A stretch of 64,000 nt of DNA from Streptomyces canus (GTDB taxonomy: Bacteria; Actinomycetota; Actinomycetes; Streptomycetales; Streptomycetaceae), in NCBI RefSeq assembly GCF_041435015.1, contig NZ_CP107989.1, forward strand, positions 8,990,001 to 9,054,000. Direction: 5' to 3'. This document shows, in pieces, positions 43,289-53,186 of the stretch. A model generated the notes under the pieces. That model saw only the letters and a program-made list of their open reading frames with translations, searched no databases and was not told the origin of the DNA. Numbering within the stretch: position 1 is the stretch's first letter; the number at the start of each line of letters is the position of its first letter. Position numbers and translations under genes: made by a program.

Positions 43289-44626
43289 ATGCCGCTCGTC
43301 GTGGTCGGAATCAGCGTCCTCGTCCTGCTCCTTCTGATGACGAAGCTGAGACTGAACGGTTTCGCCGCCCTCCTCCTGGTCGCCGTGGGTGTCGCCCTGG
43401 TGCGCGGCATCGGCCTCGAGGAGATACCGGACGTCCTCTCCGAGGGCATAGGTGACCAGATCGGCGACACGATGCTCACCATCGGGCTCGGCGCCATGGT
43501 CGGCCGTGTGATGGGGGACTCCGGCGCCGCGCAACGGATCGCCGGCAAACTCCTCGACGTCTGCGGCCCGCGCTGGGTGCAGGTCGCCATGGTGCTGTCC
43601 GCGATGCTCATCGGCGTGACGATGTTCTACGAGGTCGCCTTCGTGATCATCGTGCCGGTCGCCTTCACTCTCGTCCGGGTCACCCGGGTGAACCTCCTCT
43701 GGGTGGGGCTGCCGATGTCGATCGCCCTGTCCACCATGCACAGTTTCCTGCCGCCCCACCCGGGCCCCACGGCCGTGGCCGCGACCTTCCACGCCTCCGT
43801 CGGACTGACCCTGTTCTACGGTCTGTTCATCGCGGTCCCGGTCGGCGCGTTCATCGCGCTGCTGTGGCCGCGCCTGCCGTTCGTCCGGCGGATGAACCCC
43901 GAGATCCCCAAGGGCCTGGTCAGCGAACGCGTCTTCGAGGAGGAGGAGATGCCCGGCATGGGCTGGTCGCTGGCGGTGGCCCTGCTGCCCGTGGTGCTGA
44001 TCGCCGGTGCCGCGGTGACCGACCTGGCCACCTCGGGCGACAGCGCCGGACTGCACTTCGTCGCCTTCATCGGCTCAGCGCCGATCGCCCTGCTGCTGAC
44101 GCTGCTCGTGGCCGTCTGGGTCTTCGGACCCCGCATGGGGCGCAGCCTGGCCGAGGTCAGTACCTCGTGCAAGGAGGCCGCCCAGGCGATGGCGATGATC
44201 CTGCTGGTCATCGGCGCGGGCGGTGCCTTCAAGAACGTCCTCGTCGAGGGCGGGATATCCGACTACATCAAGGACGCGACCGACGGCTGGTCCATCTCGC
44301 CGATCATCCTGGCCTGGCTGATCGCCGCGATCCTGCGCGTGGCCCTCGGTTCCGCGACCGTCGCCGTCGTCACCGCCTCCGGCGTGGCACTGCCGTTGCT
44401 CGCGGGAAGCGGGGTGCACGCCGAGGTCATGGTGCTCGCCGTCTCCTGCGGGTCGATCGCCTTCTCGCACGTCAACGACCCGGGCTTCTGGATGTTCAAG
44501 GAGTACTTCAACCTGTCCGTCATCGACGCGATCAAGGCACGCACCACGTACACGACGGTACTCGCGATCCTGGGCCTCGGCGGTGTACTGGTCCTGGAAC
44601 AGGTGCTGGACGCCCTGAAGGTCTGA
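43289..44626 (+). CDS. GntP-family gluconate/sugar-acid permease
   Basis: Membrane transporter of 445 residues with about 12 helices. It shows GntP landmarks: [77 protein letters not shown] and [15 protein letters not shown]. It imports gluconate, or here probably glucarate/galactarate, with protons. The ATG at 43289 follows AAGGGAGAAC. It forms an operon with the glucarate dehydratase gene 40 bp downstream. Confidence 0.92.
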   Translation: MPLVVVGISVLVLLLLMTKLRLNGFAALLLVAVGVALVRGIGLEEIPDVLSEGIGDQIGDTMLTIGLGAMVGRVMGDSGAAQRIAGKLLDVCGPRWVQVAMVLSAMLIGVTMFYEVAFVIIVPVAFTLVRVTRVNLLWVGLPMSIALSTMHSFLPPHPGPTAVAATFHASVGLTLFYGLFIAVPVGAFIALLWPRLPFVRRMNPEIPKGLVSERVFEEEEMPGMGWSLAVALLPVVLIAGAAVTDLATSGDSAGLHFVAFIGSAPIALLLTLLVAVWVFGPRMGRSLAEVSTSCKEAAQAMAMILLVIGAGGAFKNVLVEGGISDYIKDATDGWSISPIILAWLIAAILRVALGSATVAVVTASGVALPLLAGSGVHAEVMVLAVSCGSIAFSHVNDPGFWMFKEYFNLSVIDAIKARTTYTTVLAILGLGGVLVLEQVLDALKV

Positions 44627-44666
44627 CCTCTCCCCTCGTCACTCGTCAGAAGGACACCGCCCCGTC

Positions 44667-45995
44667 ATGAGCCAACCCGTCGTCACGAAGTTCTCCGTCC
44701 ATCCCGTCGCCGGCCGGGACTCCATGCTCCTGAACCTCTCCGGTGCCCACGCCCCGTACTTCACCCGGAACGTCCTCGTCCTCGAGGACTCCGAGGGACG
44801 CACCGGTCTGGGCGAGGTACCGGGTGGCGCGGGCATCACCCGCACCCTCCGCGACGCCGAGCGCCTGGTCGTCGGGGCCCGCGTCGGAGACTACAAGCGT
44901 GTCCTGCGCACCCTCCACGACACCTTCGCCGACCGTGACTCGGGCGGCCGCGGCGCCCAGACCTTCGATCTGCGGACGACCGTCCACGCGGTCACCGCCG
45001 TCGAGTCGGCGCTTCTGGACCTGCTCGGACAACACCTCGAGGTCCCGGTAGCGGCGTTGCTCGGCGACGGCCGGCAGCGCGATGCCGTACGGGTCCTGGG
45101 CTACCTCTTCTACGTCGGCGACCCGGGCCGCACCGACCTCGACTACGTCCGTGAGCCCGGCGCGGAAGCGGAGTGGTACCGCATCCGGCGCGAGGAGGCA
45201 CTGACCCCCGAGGCGATCGTCCGCCAGGCCGAGGCCACCTACGACCACTACGGCTTCCGCGACTTCAAGCTCAAGGGCGGTGTCCTGCCGGGCAGCGAGG
45301 AGGTGAAGGCCGTACACGCGCTCAAGGAGCGGTTCCCCGAGGCCAGGATCACCCTCGATCCGAACGGTGCCTGGTCCCTGCGCGAGGCGGTCGAGCTGTG
45401 CCGTCCGCTCGTCGGCACGCTCGCCTATGCCGAGGATCCGTGCGGTGCGGAAGGCGGTTACTCGGGCCGGGAGATCCTCGCCGAGTTCCGCCGGGCCACC
45501 GGGCTGCCCACCGCGACCAACATGATCGCCACGGACTGGCGGCAGTTGACCCACGCCCTGGCCCTGCAGTCGGTGTCCATCCCGCTCGCCGACCCGCACT
45601 TCTGGACCATGCAGGGCTCGGTCCGGGTCGCCCAGCTGTGCCATGCCATGGGGCTGACCTGGGGCTGTCACTCCAACAACCACTTCGACATCTCGCTCGC
45701 GATGATGGCGCACTGCGGTGCCGCCGCGCCGGGCGAGTACAACGCCCTCGACACGCACTGGATCTGGCAGGAAGGCCTGGAACGGCTCACCGTCGAACCG
45801 CCGCGGATCACCGGCGGCGAGGTCGCCGTCCCGGACACTCCCGGCCTCGGGGTCCGGCTGGACCCCGACCGACTCCGGGCCGCTCAGGAGCTGCACGAGG
45901 AGGTGGCCTCGACGCGCCGTGACGATTCCGCCGGAATGCAGTACCTGATCAAGGGCTGGACGTTCGACGCGAAGCGTCCGTGCCTGGTGCGCTGA
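44667..45995 (+). CDS. gudD: Glucarate dehydratase
   Basis: Enolase-superfamily enzyme of 442 residues, standard length for GlucD. Base Lys in DFKLKGG (K201, K203), metal ligand region [17 protein letters not shown] and the catalytic His in [10 protein letters not shown] (H335). It dehydrates D-glucarate (and L-idarate) to 5-dehydro-4-deoxy-D-glucarate in the cytoplasm. Operon with the GntP permease gene, so the pair imports and begins breakdown of glucarate. The next pathway enzyme (the aldolase or dehydratase for the product) is not in the window. Confidence 0.93.
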   Translation: MSQPVVTKFSVHPVAGRDSMLLNLSGAHAPYFTRNVLVLEDSEGRTGLGEVPGGAGITRTLRDAERLVVGARVGDYKRVLRTLHDTFADRDSGGRGAQTFDLRTTVHAVTAVESALLDLLGQHLEVPVAALLGDGRQRDAVRVLGYLFYVGDPGRTDLDYVREPGAEAEWYRIRREEALTPEAIVRQAEATYDHYGFRDFKLKGGVLPGSEEVKAVHALKERFPEARITLDPNGAWSLREAVELCRPLVGTLAYAEDPCGAEGGYSGREILAEFRRATGLPTATNMIATDWRQLTHALALQSVSIPLADPHFWTMQGSVRVAQLCHAMGLTWGCHSNNHFDISLAMMAHCGAAAPGEYNALDTHWIWQEGLERLTVEPPRITGGEVAVPDTPGLGVRLDPDRLRAAQELHEEVASTRRDDSAGMQYLIKGWTFDAKRPCLVR

Positions 45996-46016
45996 GTTCC
46001 GCACGGACCGACATCA

Positions 46017-46045
46017 TTGACATGGTCAAGACAGCTCATTAGCAT
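46017..46045 (+). promoter_or_regulatory. Promoter of the metallopeptidase gene
   Basis: A consensus-like TTGACA (46017-46022), 17 bp, TAGCAT (46040-46045), one of the best sigma-HrdB-type promoters in the window. Confidence 0.75.
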
Positions 46046-46057
46046 CCGGGACACTTC

Positions 46058-46071
46058 GGAAAGCGCTTTCC
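46058..46071. promoter_or_regulatory. LacI-type operator GGAAAGCGCTTTCC
   Basis: A perfect 14-bp palindrome with central CG lies 12 bp after the -10 box, over the expected start site of the metallopeptidase transcript. Form and position fit a LacI-family repressor site. Confidence 0.8.
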
Positions 46072-46141
46072 AGTTCATGTCTCGACTTCCCCCCACGGGA
46101 TCCACCCCCCACAGGATCCACCCTCACAAGAGGACCCCCAC

Positions 46142-46741
46142 ATGAACCCACGAAAGACCGCAGTGGCGGCAGCGCTCGCCGCCCTGCTTCTGGCCGGCCC
46201 CGGCGTCGCCCAGGCCGCCCCGCCCGCCGCGCCCGCACCCCGGGAACAGGTCGCGGCGGCCACCATCACCTGGACCCTGGAGCGGGCGAGCAACCCCACC
46301 GCGGACCAGCAGGCGGCGTACACCCGCATCACATCGGCGATGAACGCCGCGGTGACCCGTTACAACAACCTCAGCGACCTGGGGAAGTCCATCACCGTAC
46401 GCTACGACACGAGCGTGCCCACCGCGGACGGCAACCTCAACGGAACCATCCGCTTCGGCAGCAACCGCAGTTACATGACCGAGCGGACCGCTCTGCACGA
46501 GATCGCCCACACCATCGGCGTGGGCACGAGTTCGGGCTGGTCCTCCCTCGGTGGCAGTGGCACCTGGACGGGTGCTCAGGCGACCGCCCTCGTGCGGCAG
46601 TTCGACGGTTCCTCGGCCAAGTTGTCCACCGGCGGCGGGCACTTCTGGCCGTACGGCCTCAACTACGAGAACGAGTTCTCCGGCACGGCGGCCGACCGCC
46701 ACGTGCGGATCGTCGCCGCCATGGTGCGTGACGGTCTGTGA
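46142..46741 (+). CDS. Secreted zinc metallopeptidase-like protein
   Basis: Protein of 199 residues with a Sec signal peptide (cut after about residue 25, AQA-A). The mature part contains the zinc motif HEIAHTIGVG (H119, E120, H123), so it is likely a small extracellular metallopeptidase. The third ligand usual in HExxHxxGxxH/D families is not where expected (Thr at that position), so it either uses another residue or belongs to a variant family. Streptomyces relatives are often fused to lectin domains; this one is not. A strong promoter with a LacI-type operator suggests sugar-dependent control. Confidence 0.75.
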   Translation: MNPRKTAVAAALAALLLAGPGVAQAAPPAAPAPREQVAAATITWTLERASNPTADQQAAYTRITSAMNAAVTRYNNLSDLGKSITVRYDTSVPTADGNLNGTIRFGSNRSYMTERTALHEIAHTIGVGTSSGWSSLGGSGTWTGAQATALVRQFDGSSAKLSTGGGHFWPYGLNYENEFSGTAADRHVRIVAAMVRDGL

Positions 46742-46857
46742 GCTGAGGGGTCCGGGGGCGAAAAACCGCTCCCGGACACGGTGTTCGGGCGCAGCACCGG
46801 CCCCTGCGGGGAAGGACCTTGGTCGACCGGCACCTCACCCGCGCACTGGAGGCTCCC

Positions 46858-49800
46858 TTGGACGCCCACGGCACACATGACACCTTCCGGCCCGGTCCGC
46901 TCTCCCGCCGCAGATTCCTCCAGGCCGCCGGTGCCACCGCCACCGCCGTCGCGGCCTCCGGTACACCCGCCTCGGCCGCCCCCTCCCACACAGCCACCCT
47001 CTCCCTGACCGCCGCCACCGGCGGTTCCGCGACGCTCTCCCCGGCCGGCGACCGGCTCGTCGCCGAAGTGCAGAACGTGCTCTGGTCGATACCGCGCACC
47101 GGTGGCACCGCCGTCGCGCTCACCTCGCCCGGCCTCGAACCCACCCGTCCGCAGTTCTCGCCCGACGGCGGCCGCCTCGTCGTGTGCGCCTACCGCGGCG
47201 GCGGCTTCCACCTCTGGACGCTGCGCTCCGACGGCGGCGACGTACGCCGGCTCACCGACGGCCCCTGGGACGACCGCGGCCCCGCCTGGTCGCCGGACGG
47301 CACCCGGATCGCGTTCGCCTCCGAGCGGGGCGGCGACACCGTGACCGGCAGCCCGTACCGCATCTGGCTCGTCGACGTACGCTCCGGCGCGCTGACCCGG
47401 CTCACCGGACGAGCCACCCAGGAGGGCCCTGCGCAGGGCGGGGGCTGGGAGGACTTCGACCCCACCTGGTCGGCGGACGGCGAGCGCGTGTTGTTCGTGC
47501 GCGCGGCCGTCACCGCCACCGGGACCCTGCGCGCCGACACCGTCGCCTCGGTCGCCGCAGACGGTTCGGGACCGGTCACCGTCGAGCACTCCGACGACTC
47601 CGGCGCCCAGCTCATGACCCCGGCCGTCTCACCCGGCGGCCGCCTGGCGTATCTGCGCACCACGCCCGCCCCCAGCGCCTCGTGCACCCTCGTCGTGGAC
47701 GGCACGCCGATCGCCGTCGACGGCGATGTCCTTCCGGCGCCGCCCCGCTGGACCGACGGCGAACGGCTCCTGCTCGCGGTGGACGGCCACTTCCGCCTCG
47801 TGGATCCCAAGGCGCCCGCGGCGGGGGAGGAGATCCCGTTCACGGCCGCGATGCCCGTGCCACGACCCCGCTACCGCGGCAAGGCGTACGACTTGGAGGG
47901 CGCCGGCACCCGGCCCGTGCGCGCCCTGCATCTGCCCGCCCTCTCGCCCGACGGCAGCAGCGTCGCCTTCGCCGCGCTCAACTCCCTGTGGACCGCCCGG
48001 ACGTCGGGCGGGCACGCACCCCGCAAGGTGCTCCAGGTCCCGCACACCCGCTATGTGCTGGGGCCGACCTGGACACCCGACGGCACGGGTCTGGTCTTCG
48101 CCGACGACCGGGACGGACTGTTCGCGGTACGGCGCCGGGACCTCGACTCCGGCGAGGAGACCGTGCTCGCCGACGGCGGCCGGGTCTTCCCCGCCCTCTC
48201 GCCCGACGGGACCCGGCTGGCCTGCCTGGACATGTCCGGCAACCTGCTCGTGCGCGACCTGCCCGACGGCAGCGAACGGACCCTCGTGGCACCGCTCGGC
48301 GCGGGCGGTCTGCCGGGCCGCCCCAGCTGGTCTCCCGACGGGCGGTACATCGCCCTGTGCGATCGCAACCGGCTCAACCAGCGCTTCCGCGAGGGCTACA
48401 ACCTCATCCGCGTCGTCGACACCAGCACCGGCACCGCCGCCCTGCACGCCCTCGCCCCGCACACCTCCCTCTCCGACCGCTACGACTCCGGCCCGGTCTG
48501 GTCGCCGGACGGCCGCTGGATGGCCGTGGTCGCCGAGTCCGCTCTGTGGCTGCTGCCGGTCCGCCCGGACGGTACCCCCGACGGTGAGCCGCGCCGACTC
48601 ACCACCGAGCCCGCCGACCACCCCTCCTGGTCCGCCGACGCCCACACCCTGCTCTACCTCTCCGCCGGTACCCTGCGCCTGATCGACGTCCGCAGCGGCA
48701 AGGCCCGTACCGTCAAGGTGCCGTTGGACTACCGGCGCCCCCGCCCCGCCGACACCCTCGTGCACGCCGGCTGCTTCTGGGACGGCACCGGAGCGGACGT
48801 CCGCGAGGACATCGACATCCTGATCCGTGACGGCCGTATCGCGGAGGTCTCCCCGCACCGCACCGGGCGATCGGCCGCACACCGACTCGACGCGAGCGAC
48901 CGCACCGTGCTCCCAGGACTCTGGGACGCGCACACCCACCCCTGGCAGAGCACTTACGGCGGACGCCAGACCGCGCTCCAACTCGCCTACGGCATCACCA
49001 CCGCCGTCTCCCTGGGCGGCTTCGCCTACGAGCAGGCCCGGATCCGGGAGGCGGTCGCCGCCGGAGTACTCGCCGGGCCGCGGCTGCTGGCCACCGGTGA
49101 ACTGCTCGACGGGGCTCGCGTCGCCTACAGCATGGGCCGAGCGCACCGGACCCCCGAGGGGCTGCGGCGCTCGCTGGAGCGCGGAGCTGCGCTGGACTGG
49201 GACTTCGTGAAGACGTACGTCCGCGCGCCGGGGTGGGTGATGAAGGAGGCCGCGGACTTCGCGCACGAGCGGCTCGGTGTGCGCAGCGGCAGCCATCTCT
49301 GTACGCCTGGCGTGCAGCTCGGGCAGGACCTGACGACCCATCTGCAGGCCACGCAGCGGCTGGAGTTCGGGCACGCGACCACCGCCTCGGGCCGCGTCCA
49401 CGAGGACGTCCAGGAGATCTACACCAAGGCGGGCTTCTCTCTCGTCGCCACCCCGTTCACGGCGCTCGCCCTGCTGGGAGCGGACCGCGCGCTCGCGGAG
49501 GACCGCCGTGTCACCTCCCTGATGCCGCCGTGGGACACCGCGTTGGTCCGCCAGCAGGCCGGCCAGCCCCCCACGACCGCTCAACTGGCCACCCTCGACC
49601 GGGAGGTGGACGTGTACCGGCGCATCCTGGCCGACGACGGTCAGGTCGCGCTCGGCACGGACCAGCCGCTCGTGCCGGTCGGTCTGCATCTGCATCTCGC
49701 CCTGAGGGCGCTGCACCGCGGCGGGCTGTCTCCCGCCGAGACCCTGCGCACCGCCACCCTGCTGCCCGCCCGTGTGTTCGGCGCGGACGCCGATCTGGGG

Positions 49801-50052
49801 ACGCTGGAGGAGGGGAAGCTCGCCGATCTCACGGTCGTGGACGGTGACCCCTTCACCGACTTCGACACCCTGATCCGCACGGTGGCGGTGCTGCGCGGAG
49901 GTGTGCCCTTCGAGCAGGCGGACCTCGTGGACGCCTTCGACTCCGTGCCCCGCTCCGGGGTGTCCTCCGACGCGACCTCCGAGGCGGAATGGCTCGGGGT
50001 GAGCGAACAGATGCGGCGTGAGGGATGCTGCGATCCGGGGACCGCGCTGTGA
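46858..50052 (+). CDS. Tat-exported beta-propeller amidohydrolase
   Basis: Large protein of 1064 residues. The Tat signal SRRRFLQAAGATATAV is near residues 17-32. Residues about 45-640 form TolB/WD40-like PD40 repeats (SPDGGRLVVCAY, SPDGTRIAFASE, WTPDGTGLVFADD, WSPDGRYIALCD). Residues about 650-1040 are an amidohydrolase: metal ligands in LWDAHTHPW (H692, H694), later ALGTDQPLVPVG, and VFGADADLGTLEEGKLADLTVVDGDPF. Such propeller-amidohydrolase fusions are annotated as dipeptidase- or imidazolonepropionase-like; substrate unknown. TTG 46858 is preferred because GGAGG lies 5 bp upstream; TTG 46819 is an alternative. Confidence 0.85.
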   Translation: MDAHGTHDTFRPGPLSRRRFLQAAGATATAVAASGTPASAAPSHTATLSLTAATGGSATLSPAGDRLVAEVQNVLWSIPRTGGTAVALTSPGLEPTRPQFSPDGGRLVVCAYRGGGFHLWTLRSDGGDVRRLTDGPWDDRGPAWSPDGTRIAFASERGGDTVTGSPYRIWLVDVRSGALTRLTGRATQEGPAQGGGWEDFDPTWSADGERVLFVRAAVTATGTLRADTVASVAADGSGPVTVEHSDDSGAQLMTPAVSPGGRLAYLRTTPAPSASCTLVVDGTPIAVDGDVLPAPPRWTDGERLLLAVDGHFRLVDPKAPAAGEEIPFTAAMPVPRPRYRGKAYDLEGAGTRPVRALHLPALSPDGSSVAFAALNSLWTARTSGGHAPRKVLQVPHTRYVLGPTWTPDGTGLVFADDRDGLFAVRRRDLDSGEETVLADGGRVFPALSPDGTRLACLDMSGNLLVRDLPDGSERTLVAPLGAGGLPGRPSWSPDGRYIALCDRNRLNQRFREGYNLIRVVDTSTGTAALHALAPHTSLSDRYDSGPVWSPDGRWMAVVAESALWLLPVRPDGTPDGEPRRLTTEPADHPSWSADAHTLLYLSAGTLRLIDVRSGKARTVKVPLDYRRPRPADTLVHAGCFWDGTGADVREDIDILIRDGRIAEVSPHRTGRSAAHRLDASDRTVLPGLWDAHTHPWQSTYGGRQTALQLAYGITTAVSLGGFAYEQARIREAVAAGVLAGPRLLATGELLDGARVAYSMGRAHRTPEGLRRSLERGAALDWDFVKTYVRAPGWVMKEAADFAHERLGVRSGSHLCTPGVQLGQDLTTHLQATQRLEFGHATTASGRVHEDVQEIYTKAGFSLVATPFTALALLGADRALAEDRRVTSLMPPWDTALVRQQAGQPPTTAQLATLDREVDVYRRILADDGQVALGTDQPLVPVGLHLHLALRALHRGGLSPAETLRTATLLPARVFGADADLGTLEEGKLADLTVVDGDPFTDFDTLIRTVAVLRGGVPFEQADLVDAFDSVPRSGVSSDATSEAEWLGVSEQMRREGCCDPGTAL

Positions 50053-50143
50053 GAGATGCCGAGCGATGCGGGTCTGACGCCTGGACGTCCACGGGCCCTG
50101 GATCTGACTTGTCCGATTCCTGTGTGGCGCGCACTCTGGGTCT

Positions 50144-50157
50144 GTGAGGCACCTCAC
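50144..50157. promoter_or_regulatory. Inverted repeat before the phosphatase gene
   Basis: GTGAGG CA CCTCAC lies 18 bp before the ATG of the SpoIIE-type phosphatase gene. A possible promoter (TTGTCC 50109-50114, 17 bp, CACTCT) ends just upstream. It could be an operator or a translation-controlling hairpin. Confidence 0.4.
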
Positions 50158-50175
50158 CGCGCGAATTGAGCAAGA

Positions 50176-53100
50176 ATGGCCACTTTTGATCAAGGGAACG
50201 GTCACAGCGGGTGGTCATCCGATGTCGCGACGGTCACCCTCAGCCTGGACGGCGTGGTCACAGGGTGGAGCGAGGGCGCTCGTCGACTGCTGGGCCACCG
50301 GGCTCCGGAGGTCGTAGGGCGCGCCGCGACGGATCTGCTCCTCGGCGAGGGGGCTCCCGGGGCGACCGGGCTCTCCCTCACCGGCTCCCAGGAATGGAGG
50401 GGCACGGCGGCACTGCGGCATCGGGACGGCCACCGCGTCGAAACGGCCCTGCACGCCCAGCCGTCGCTGGGCGGCGACGGTATGGCCCACTCGTTCGTCG
50501 TGGCCCTCTCCCCGGGCCCCGACCACAGCATGGTGGAGTGGGCCTTCGACCAGGCCTCGATCGCGCTCTCCACGCACAGCGTGACGTCCGGCTCGTGGCG
50601 CCGGAACGCGACGGCGGAGAGCGGGGGGCGAGGGACGACAGGCGGGGGCGGGGCGGGACCGGTTGGGGTCGAGGGCGGCGTGCGGCCGGTGGGGGTCGAC
50701 GGTGGGGCGCGGCCGGTTGGGGTCGAGGGCGGCGTGCGGCCGGTGGGGGTCGAGGGTGGAGGGCGACTGGTTGAGGCCGAGGGTGGAGCGGGACCGGCTG
50801 GGGTCGACGGTGGGGCGCGGCCGGCAGGGGTCGAGGGCGGCGTGCGGCCGGTGGGGGTCGAGGGTGGGGCGCGGCCGGTTGAGGTCGAGGGCGGCGTGCG
50901 GCCGGTGGGGGTCGAGGGTGGGGCGCGGCCGGTTGAGGTCGAGGGCGGCGTGCGGCCGGTGGGGGTCGAGGGTGGAGGGCGACTGGTTGAGGCCGAGGGT
51001 GGAGCGGGACCGGTTGGGGTCGAGGGTGGGGCGCGGTCGGCAGGGGGCAAGGGTGGAGCGCGAGTCGTAGGGGCCGAGGAGCGGGCGGTGGGCGCCGAGG
51101 GCGGCGCGCGATCGCCGGGAGCCGGGGGCGAGTCGCCCGCACGGGGTGGAGAAGAAGCTGTCGCCACGGGCGGGGATGAGCCGGCGATGCGCCAAACCGC
51201 ACGCGGGCCGGCCCTCGACGCCGGATACGAGCCGCAGGCGCCCGCCCCCGCCGACGAAGGCTTCCTCCGGTGTGTCCGCCGGGTCGCCGAGGAACGCGCC
51301 CCGATGCGCTACGAGTGTCTGGCCCCGGAGCCGGTCTGCGCCCCCGGCGCCGCCGCTCCCCGCGGCTCCGCCCACCACCGCGCCTGGGTCATCGAGCTCT
51401 GGCCCGTCCGCGACCCCGCGACCGGTGAGGTCGTCGGCGTGGGCACCGCCGCGTTCGACAGCAGCGACCAGCACGCGGCCCGGCAACGGCTCGCTCTGCT
51501 GCAGGAGGCCGGCAGCTGCATCGGCACCACCCTGAACGTGACCCGCACCGCCCAGGAGCTCGCCGATCTCGCCGTCCCGCGCCTCGCCGACTTCGTCAGT
51601 GTGGACCTCCTGGACTCCGTGCTGCGCGGGGACGAACCCGTGCCGGGACCGGTCGACGCGGCCGTGGTGCTCCGCAGGGTCGCCCACCAGTCCGCCGCCG
51701 AGGGGGAGGGCGTCCCCGAGGCGGCCGTCGACCTCGGCGGGATGGACACCTACCCGCCCTTCTCGCCGCCCGCCCGCTGTCTGGCCGACGGGAAACCCGT
51801 GCTCAGCGGCGCGGGCGACCCCGACTTCGCCGCCTGGATCGCCGGTCACGAGATGCGCACCGCCCGCGTGGCGGAGTACGGGTTCCACTCCGTCATGGCC
51901 ACCCCCCTGCGCGCACGGGGCATCACCCTCGGCGTCGCGGTCTTCACCCGCAGCAGCGGCTCCCCGGCCTTCGAACCGGACGACCTGATCCTCGCCGAGG
52001 AACTCGCGGGCCGGGCCGCGGTCGGCGTCGACAACGCCCGCCGCTACACCCGCGAGCGCACCAACGCCCTCACCCTCCAGCGCAGCCTCCTGCCCCGGGA
52101 CCTGCCCAAACAGGCGGCCGTCGAGGTGGCGTACCGCTATCTGCCCGCCGGCACCGGCGCGGGCGTGGGCGGCGACTGGTTCGACGTCGTGCCCCTGTCC
52201 GGCACCCGCGTGGCCCTGGTCGTCGGAGACGTGGTCGGGCACGGCATCCATGCCTCCGCCACCATGGGCCGGCTCCGCATCGCCGTCCGCACCCTCGCCG
52301 ACGTGGACCTCCCCCCGGACGAACTCCTCACCCACCTGGACGATCTGGTCACCCACCTGTCCACGGACGAGGAGGACCTCGCTCCGGACGAGCCGTACGT
52401 CGTCAGCGGCGAGATCGGTGCGACCTGTCTGTACGCCGTCTACGACCCGGTCTCCCGCGTGTGCACCTTCGCCAGCGCAGGTCACGTCCCGCCCGTCGTG
52501 CTGCTCCCCGACGGCACGGCCCGGGTGGTGGAGCTGACGCCGGGGCCGTTGCTCGGCGTCGGAGGACTGCCCTTCGAGTGCACCGAACTGGAGCTGCCCG
52601 AGGGCAGCCTGCTGGCGTTCTGTACCGACGGCCTGGTCGAGGCGCGCGACCGTGACGTCGGGCTCGGACTCGACCGGCTCTGCGAGTCCCTGGCCGGGCC
52701 GGTCGCCTCGCTGGAAGCGACCTGCGACACCATTCTCAAGGCGCTGCTGCCCAAGAGCTCCTCCGACGACGTGGCCCTGCTCCTCGCCCGCACCCGCGCC
52801 CTGCACGCCGACCAGGTCGCCGCCTGGTCCCTGCCCTCCGACCCGGCGATCGTGGCCGACGCCCGCGCCCAGGTCACCCGTCAGCTCACCGCGTGGGGAC
52901 TGGAGGAGGCGGCGTTCGTCACCGAGCTGGTGGTGAGCGAGCTGGTCACCAACGCCATCCGCTACGGCGCCGTTCCGATCGGCCTCCGCCTCATCCGCGA
53001 CCGGACCCTGATCTGCGAGGTCTCCGACGCCAGCAACACCGCCCCGCATCTGCGCCGCGCCCGCACCTACGACGAGGGCGGCCGAGGGCTGCACATGGTC

Positions 53101-53184
53101 GCCCAGCTCACCCAGGGCTGGGGCACCCGCCAGACGCCCGTGGGCAAGACCATCTGGGCCGAGCAATCCCTCCCGGCCGGCTGA
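50176..53184 (+). CDS. PAS-GAF-SpoIIE phosphatase-HATPase signalling protein with nonapeptide repeat
   Basis: Protein of 1002 residues. Order: PAS-like sensor (about 15-125; TLSLDGVVTGWSEGARRLLGH), a low-complexity region with fifteen 9-residue repeats (165-299), a second sensor region (about 345-430), GAF (about 440-630), SpoIIE PP2C phosphatase (about 634-870) and an anti-sigma-type HATPase (about 878-1000). PP2C metal residues are intact in GVGGDWFDV, VVGDVVGHG, FCTDGLVEARD and DDVALLLAR; the ATPase N box is ELVTNAIRYG. It should dephosphorylate STAS anti-anti-sigma factors and may phosphorylate them as well. The next gene starts 2 bp later. Confidence 0.9.
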   Translation: MATFDQGNGHSGWSSDVATVTLSLDGVVTGWSEGARRLLGHRAPEVVGRAATDLLLGEGAPGATGLSLTGSQEWRGTAALRHRDGHRVETALHAQPSLGGDGMAHSFVVALSPGPDHSMVEWAFDQASIALSTHSVTSGSWRRNATAESGGRGTTGGGGAGPVGVEGGVRPVGVDGGARPVGVEGGVRPVGVEGGGRLVEAEGGAGPAGVDGGARPAGVEGGVRPVGVEGGARPVEVEGGVRPVGVEGGARPVEVEGGVRPVGVEGGGRLVEAEGGAGPVGVEGGARSAGGKGGARVVGAEERAVGAEGGARSPGAGGESPARGGEEAVATGGDEPAMRQTARGPALDAGYEPQAPAPADEGFLRCVRRVAEERAPMRYECLAPEPVCAPGAAAPRGSAHHRAWVIELWPVRDPATGEVVGVGTAAFDSSDQHAARQRLALLQEAGSCIGTTLNVTRTAQELADLAVPRLADFVSVDLLDSVLRGDEPVPGPVDAAVVLRRVAHQSAAEGEGVPEAAVDLGGMDTYPPFSPPARCLADGKPVLSGAGDPDFAAWIAGHEMRTARVAEYGFHSVMATPLRARGITLGVAVFTRSSGSPAFEPDDLILAEELAGRAAVGVDNARRYTRERTNALTLQRSLLPRDLPKQAAVEVAYRYLPAGTGAGVGGDWFDVVPLSGTRVALVVGDVVGHGIHASATMGRLRIAVRTLADVDLPPDELLTHLDDLVTHLSTDEEDLAPDEPYVVSGEIGATCLYAVYDPVSRVCTFASAGHVPPVVLLPDGTARVVELTPGPLLGVGGLPFECTELELPEGSLLAFCTDGLVEARDRDVGLGLDRLCESLAGPVASLEATCDTILKALLPKSSSDDVALLLARTRALHADQVAAWSLPSDPAIVADARAQVTRQLTAWGLEEAAFVTELVVSELVTNAIRYGAVPIGLRLIRDRTLICEVSDASNTAPHLRRARTYDEGGRGLHMVAQLTQGWGTRQTPVGKTIWAEQSLPAG
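50668..51120 (+). repeat. 27-bp tandem repeat encoding nonapeptide (V/A)(E/D)GG-x-R/G-P-V-x
   Basis: Fifteen uninterrupted 27-bp units run from 50668 to 51072 with consensus VEGGVRPVG or VEGGARPVE; a 21-bp and a last 27-bp unit extend to 51120. Units recur in a higher-order pattern: VEGGVRPVG alternates with VEGGARPVE, and a VEGGGRLVE-AEGGAG pair appears twice, so blocks have been duplicated. It lies in frame in the linker after the PAS domain. Confidence 0.95.
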
Positions 53185-53186
53185 CC

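Noticed and set aside
47629..50205. Minus-strand open frame of 858 codons opposite the amidohydrolase gene
   Set aside because: Antisense reading caused by high GC at third positions; no family motifs, while the plus strand has clear PD40 and amidohydrolase sequence.
50215..53166. Minus-strand open frame of 983 codons opposite the SpoIIE-type phosphatase gene
   Set aside because: It mirrors the plus-strand gene, is inflated by GC-rich repeats, has no recognisable domain, and the plus strand carries intact PP2C and HATPase motifs.
52893..53186. Upstream extension of the LacI-like sensor that might hold the missing HTH
   Set aside because: This frame is the shadow of the phosphatase HATPase domain and contains no HTH-like sequence, so the ATG at 53187 is the real start.
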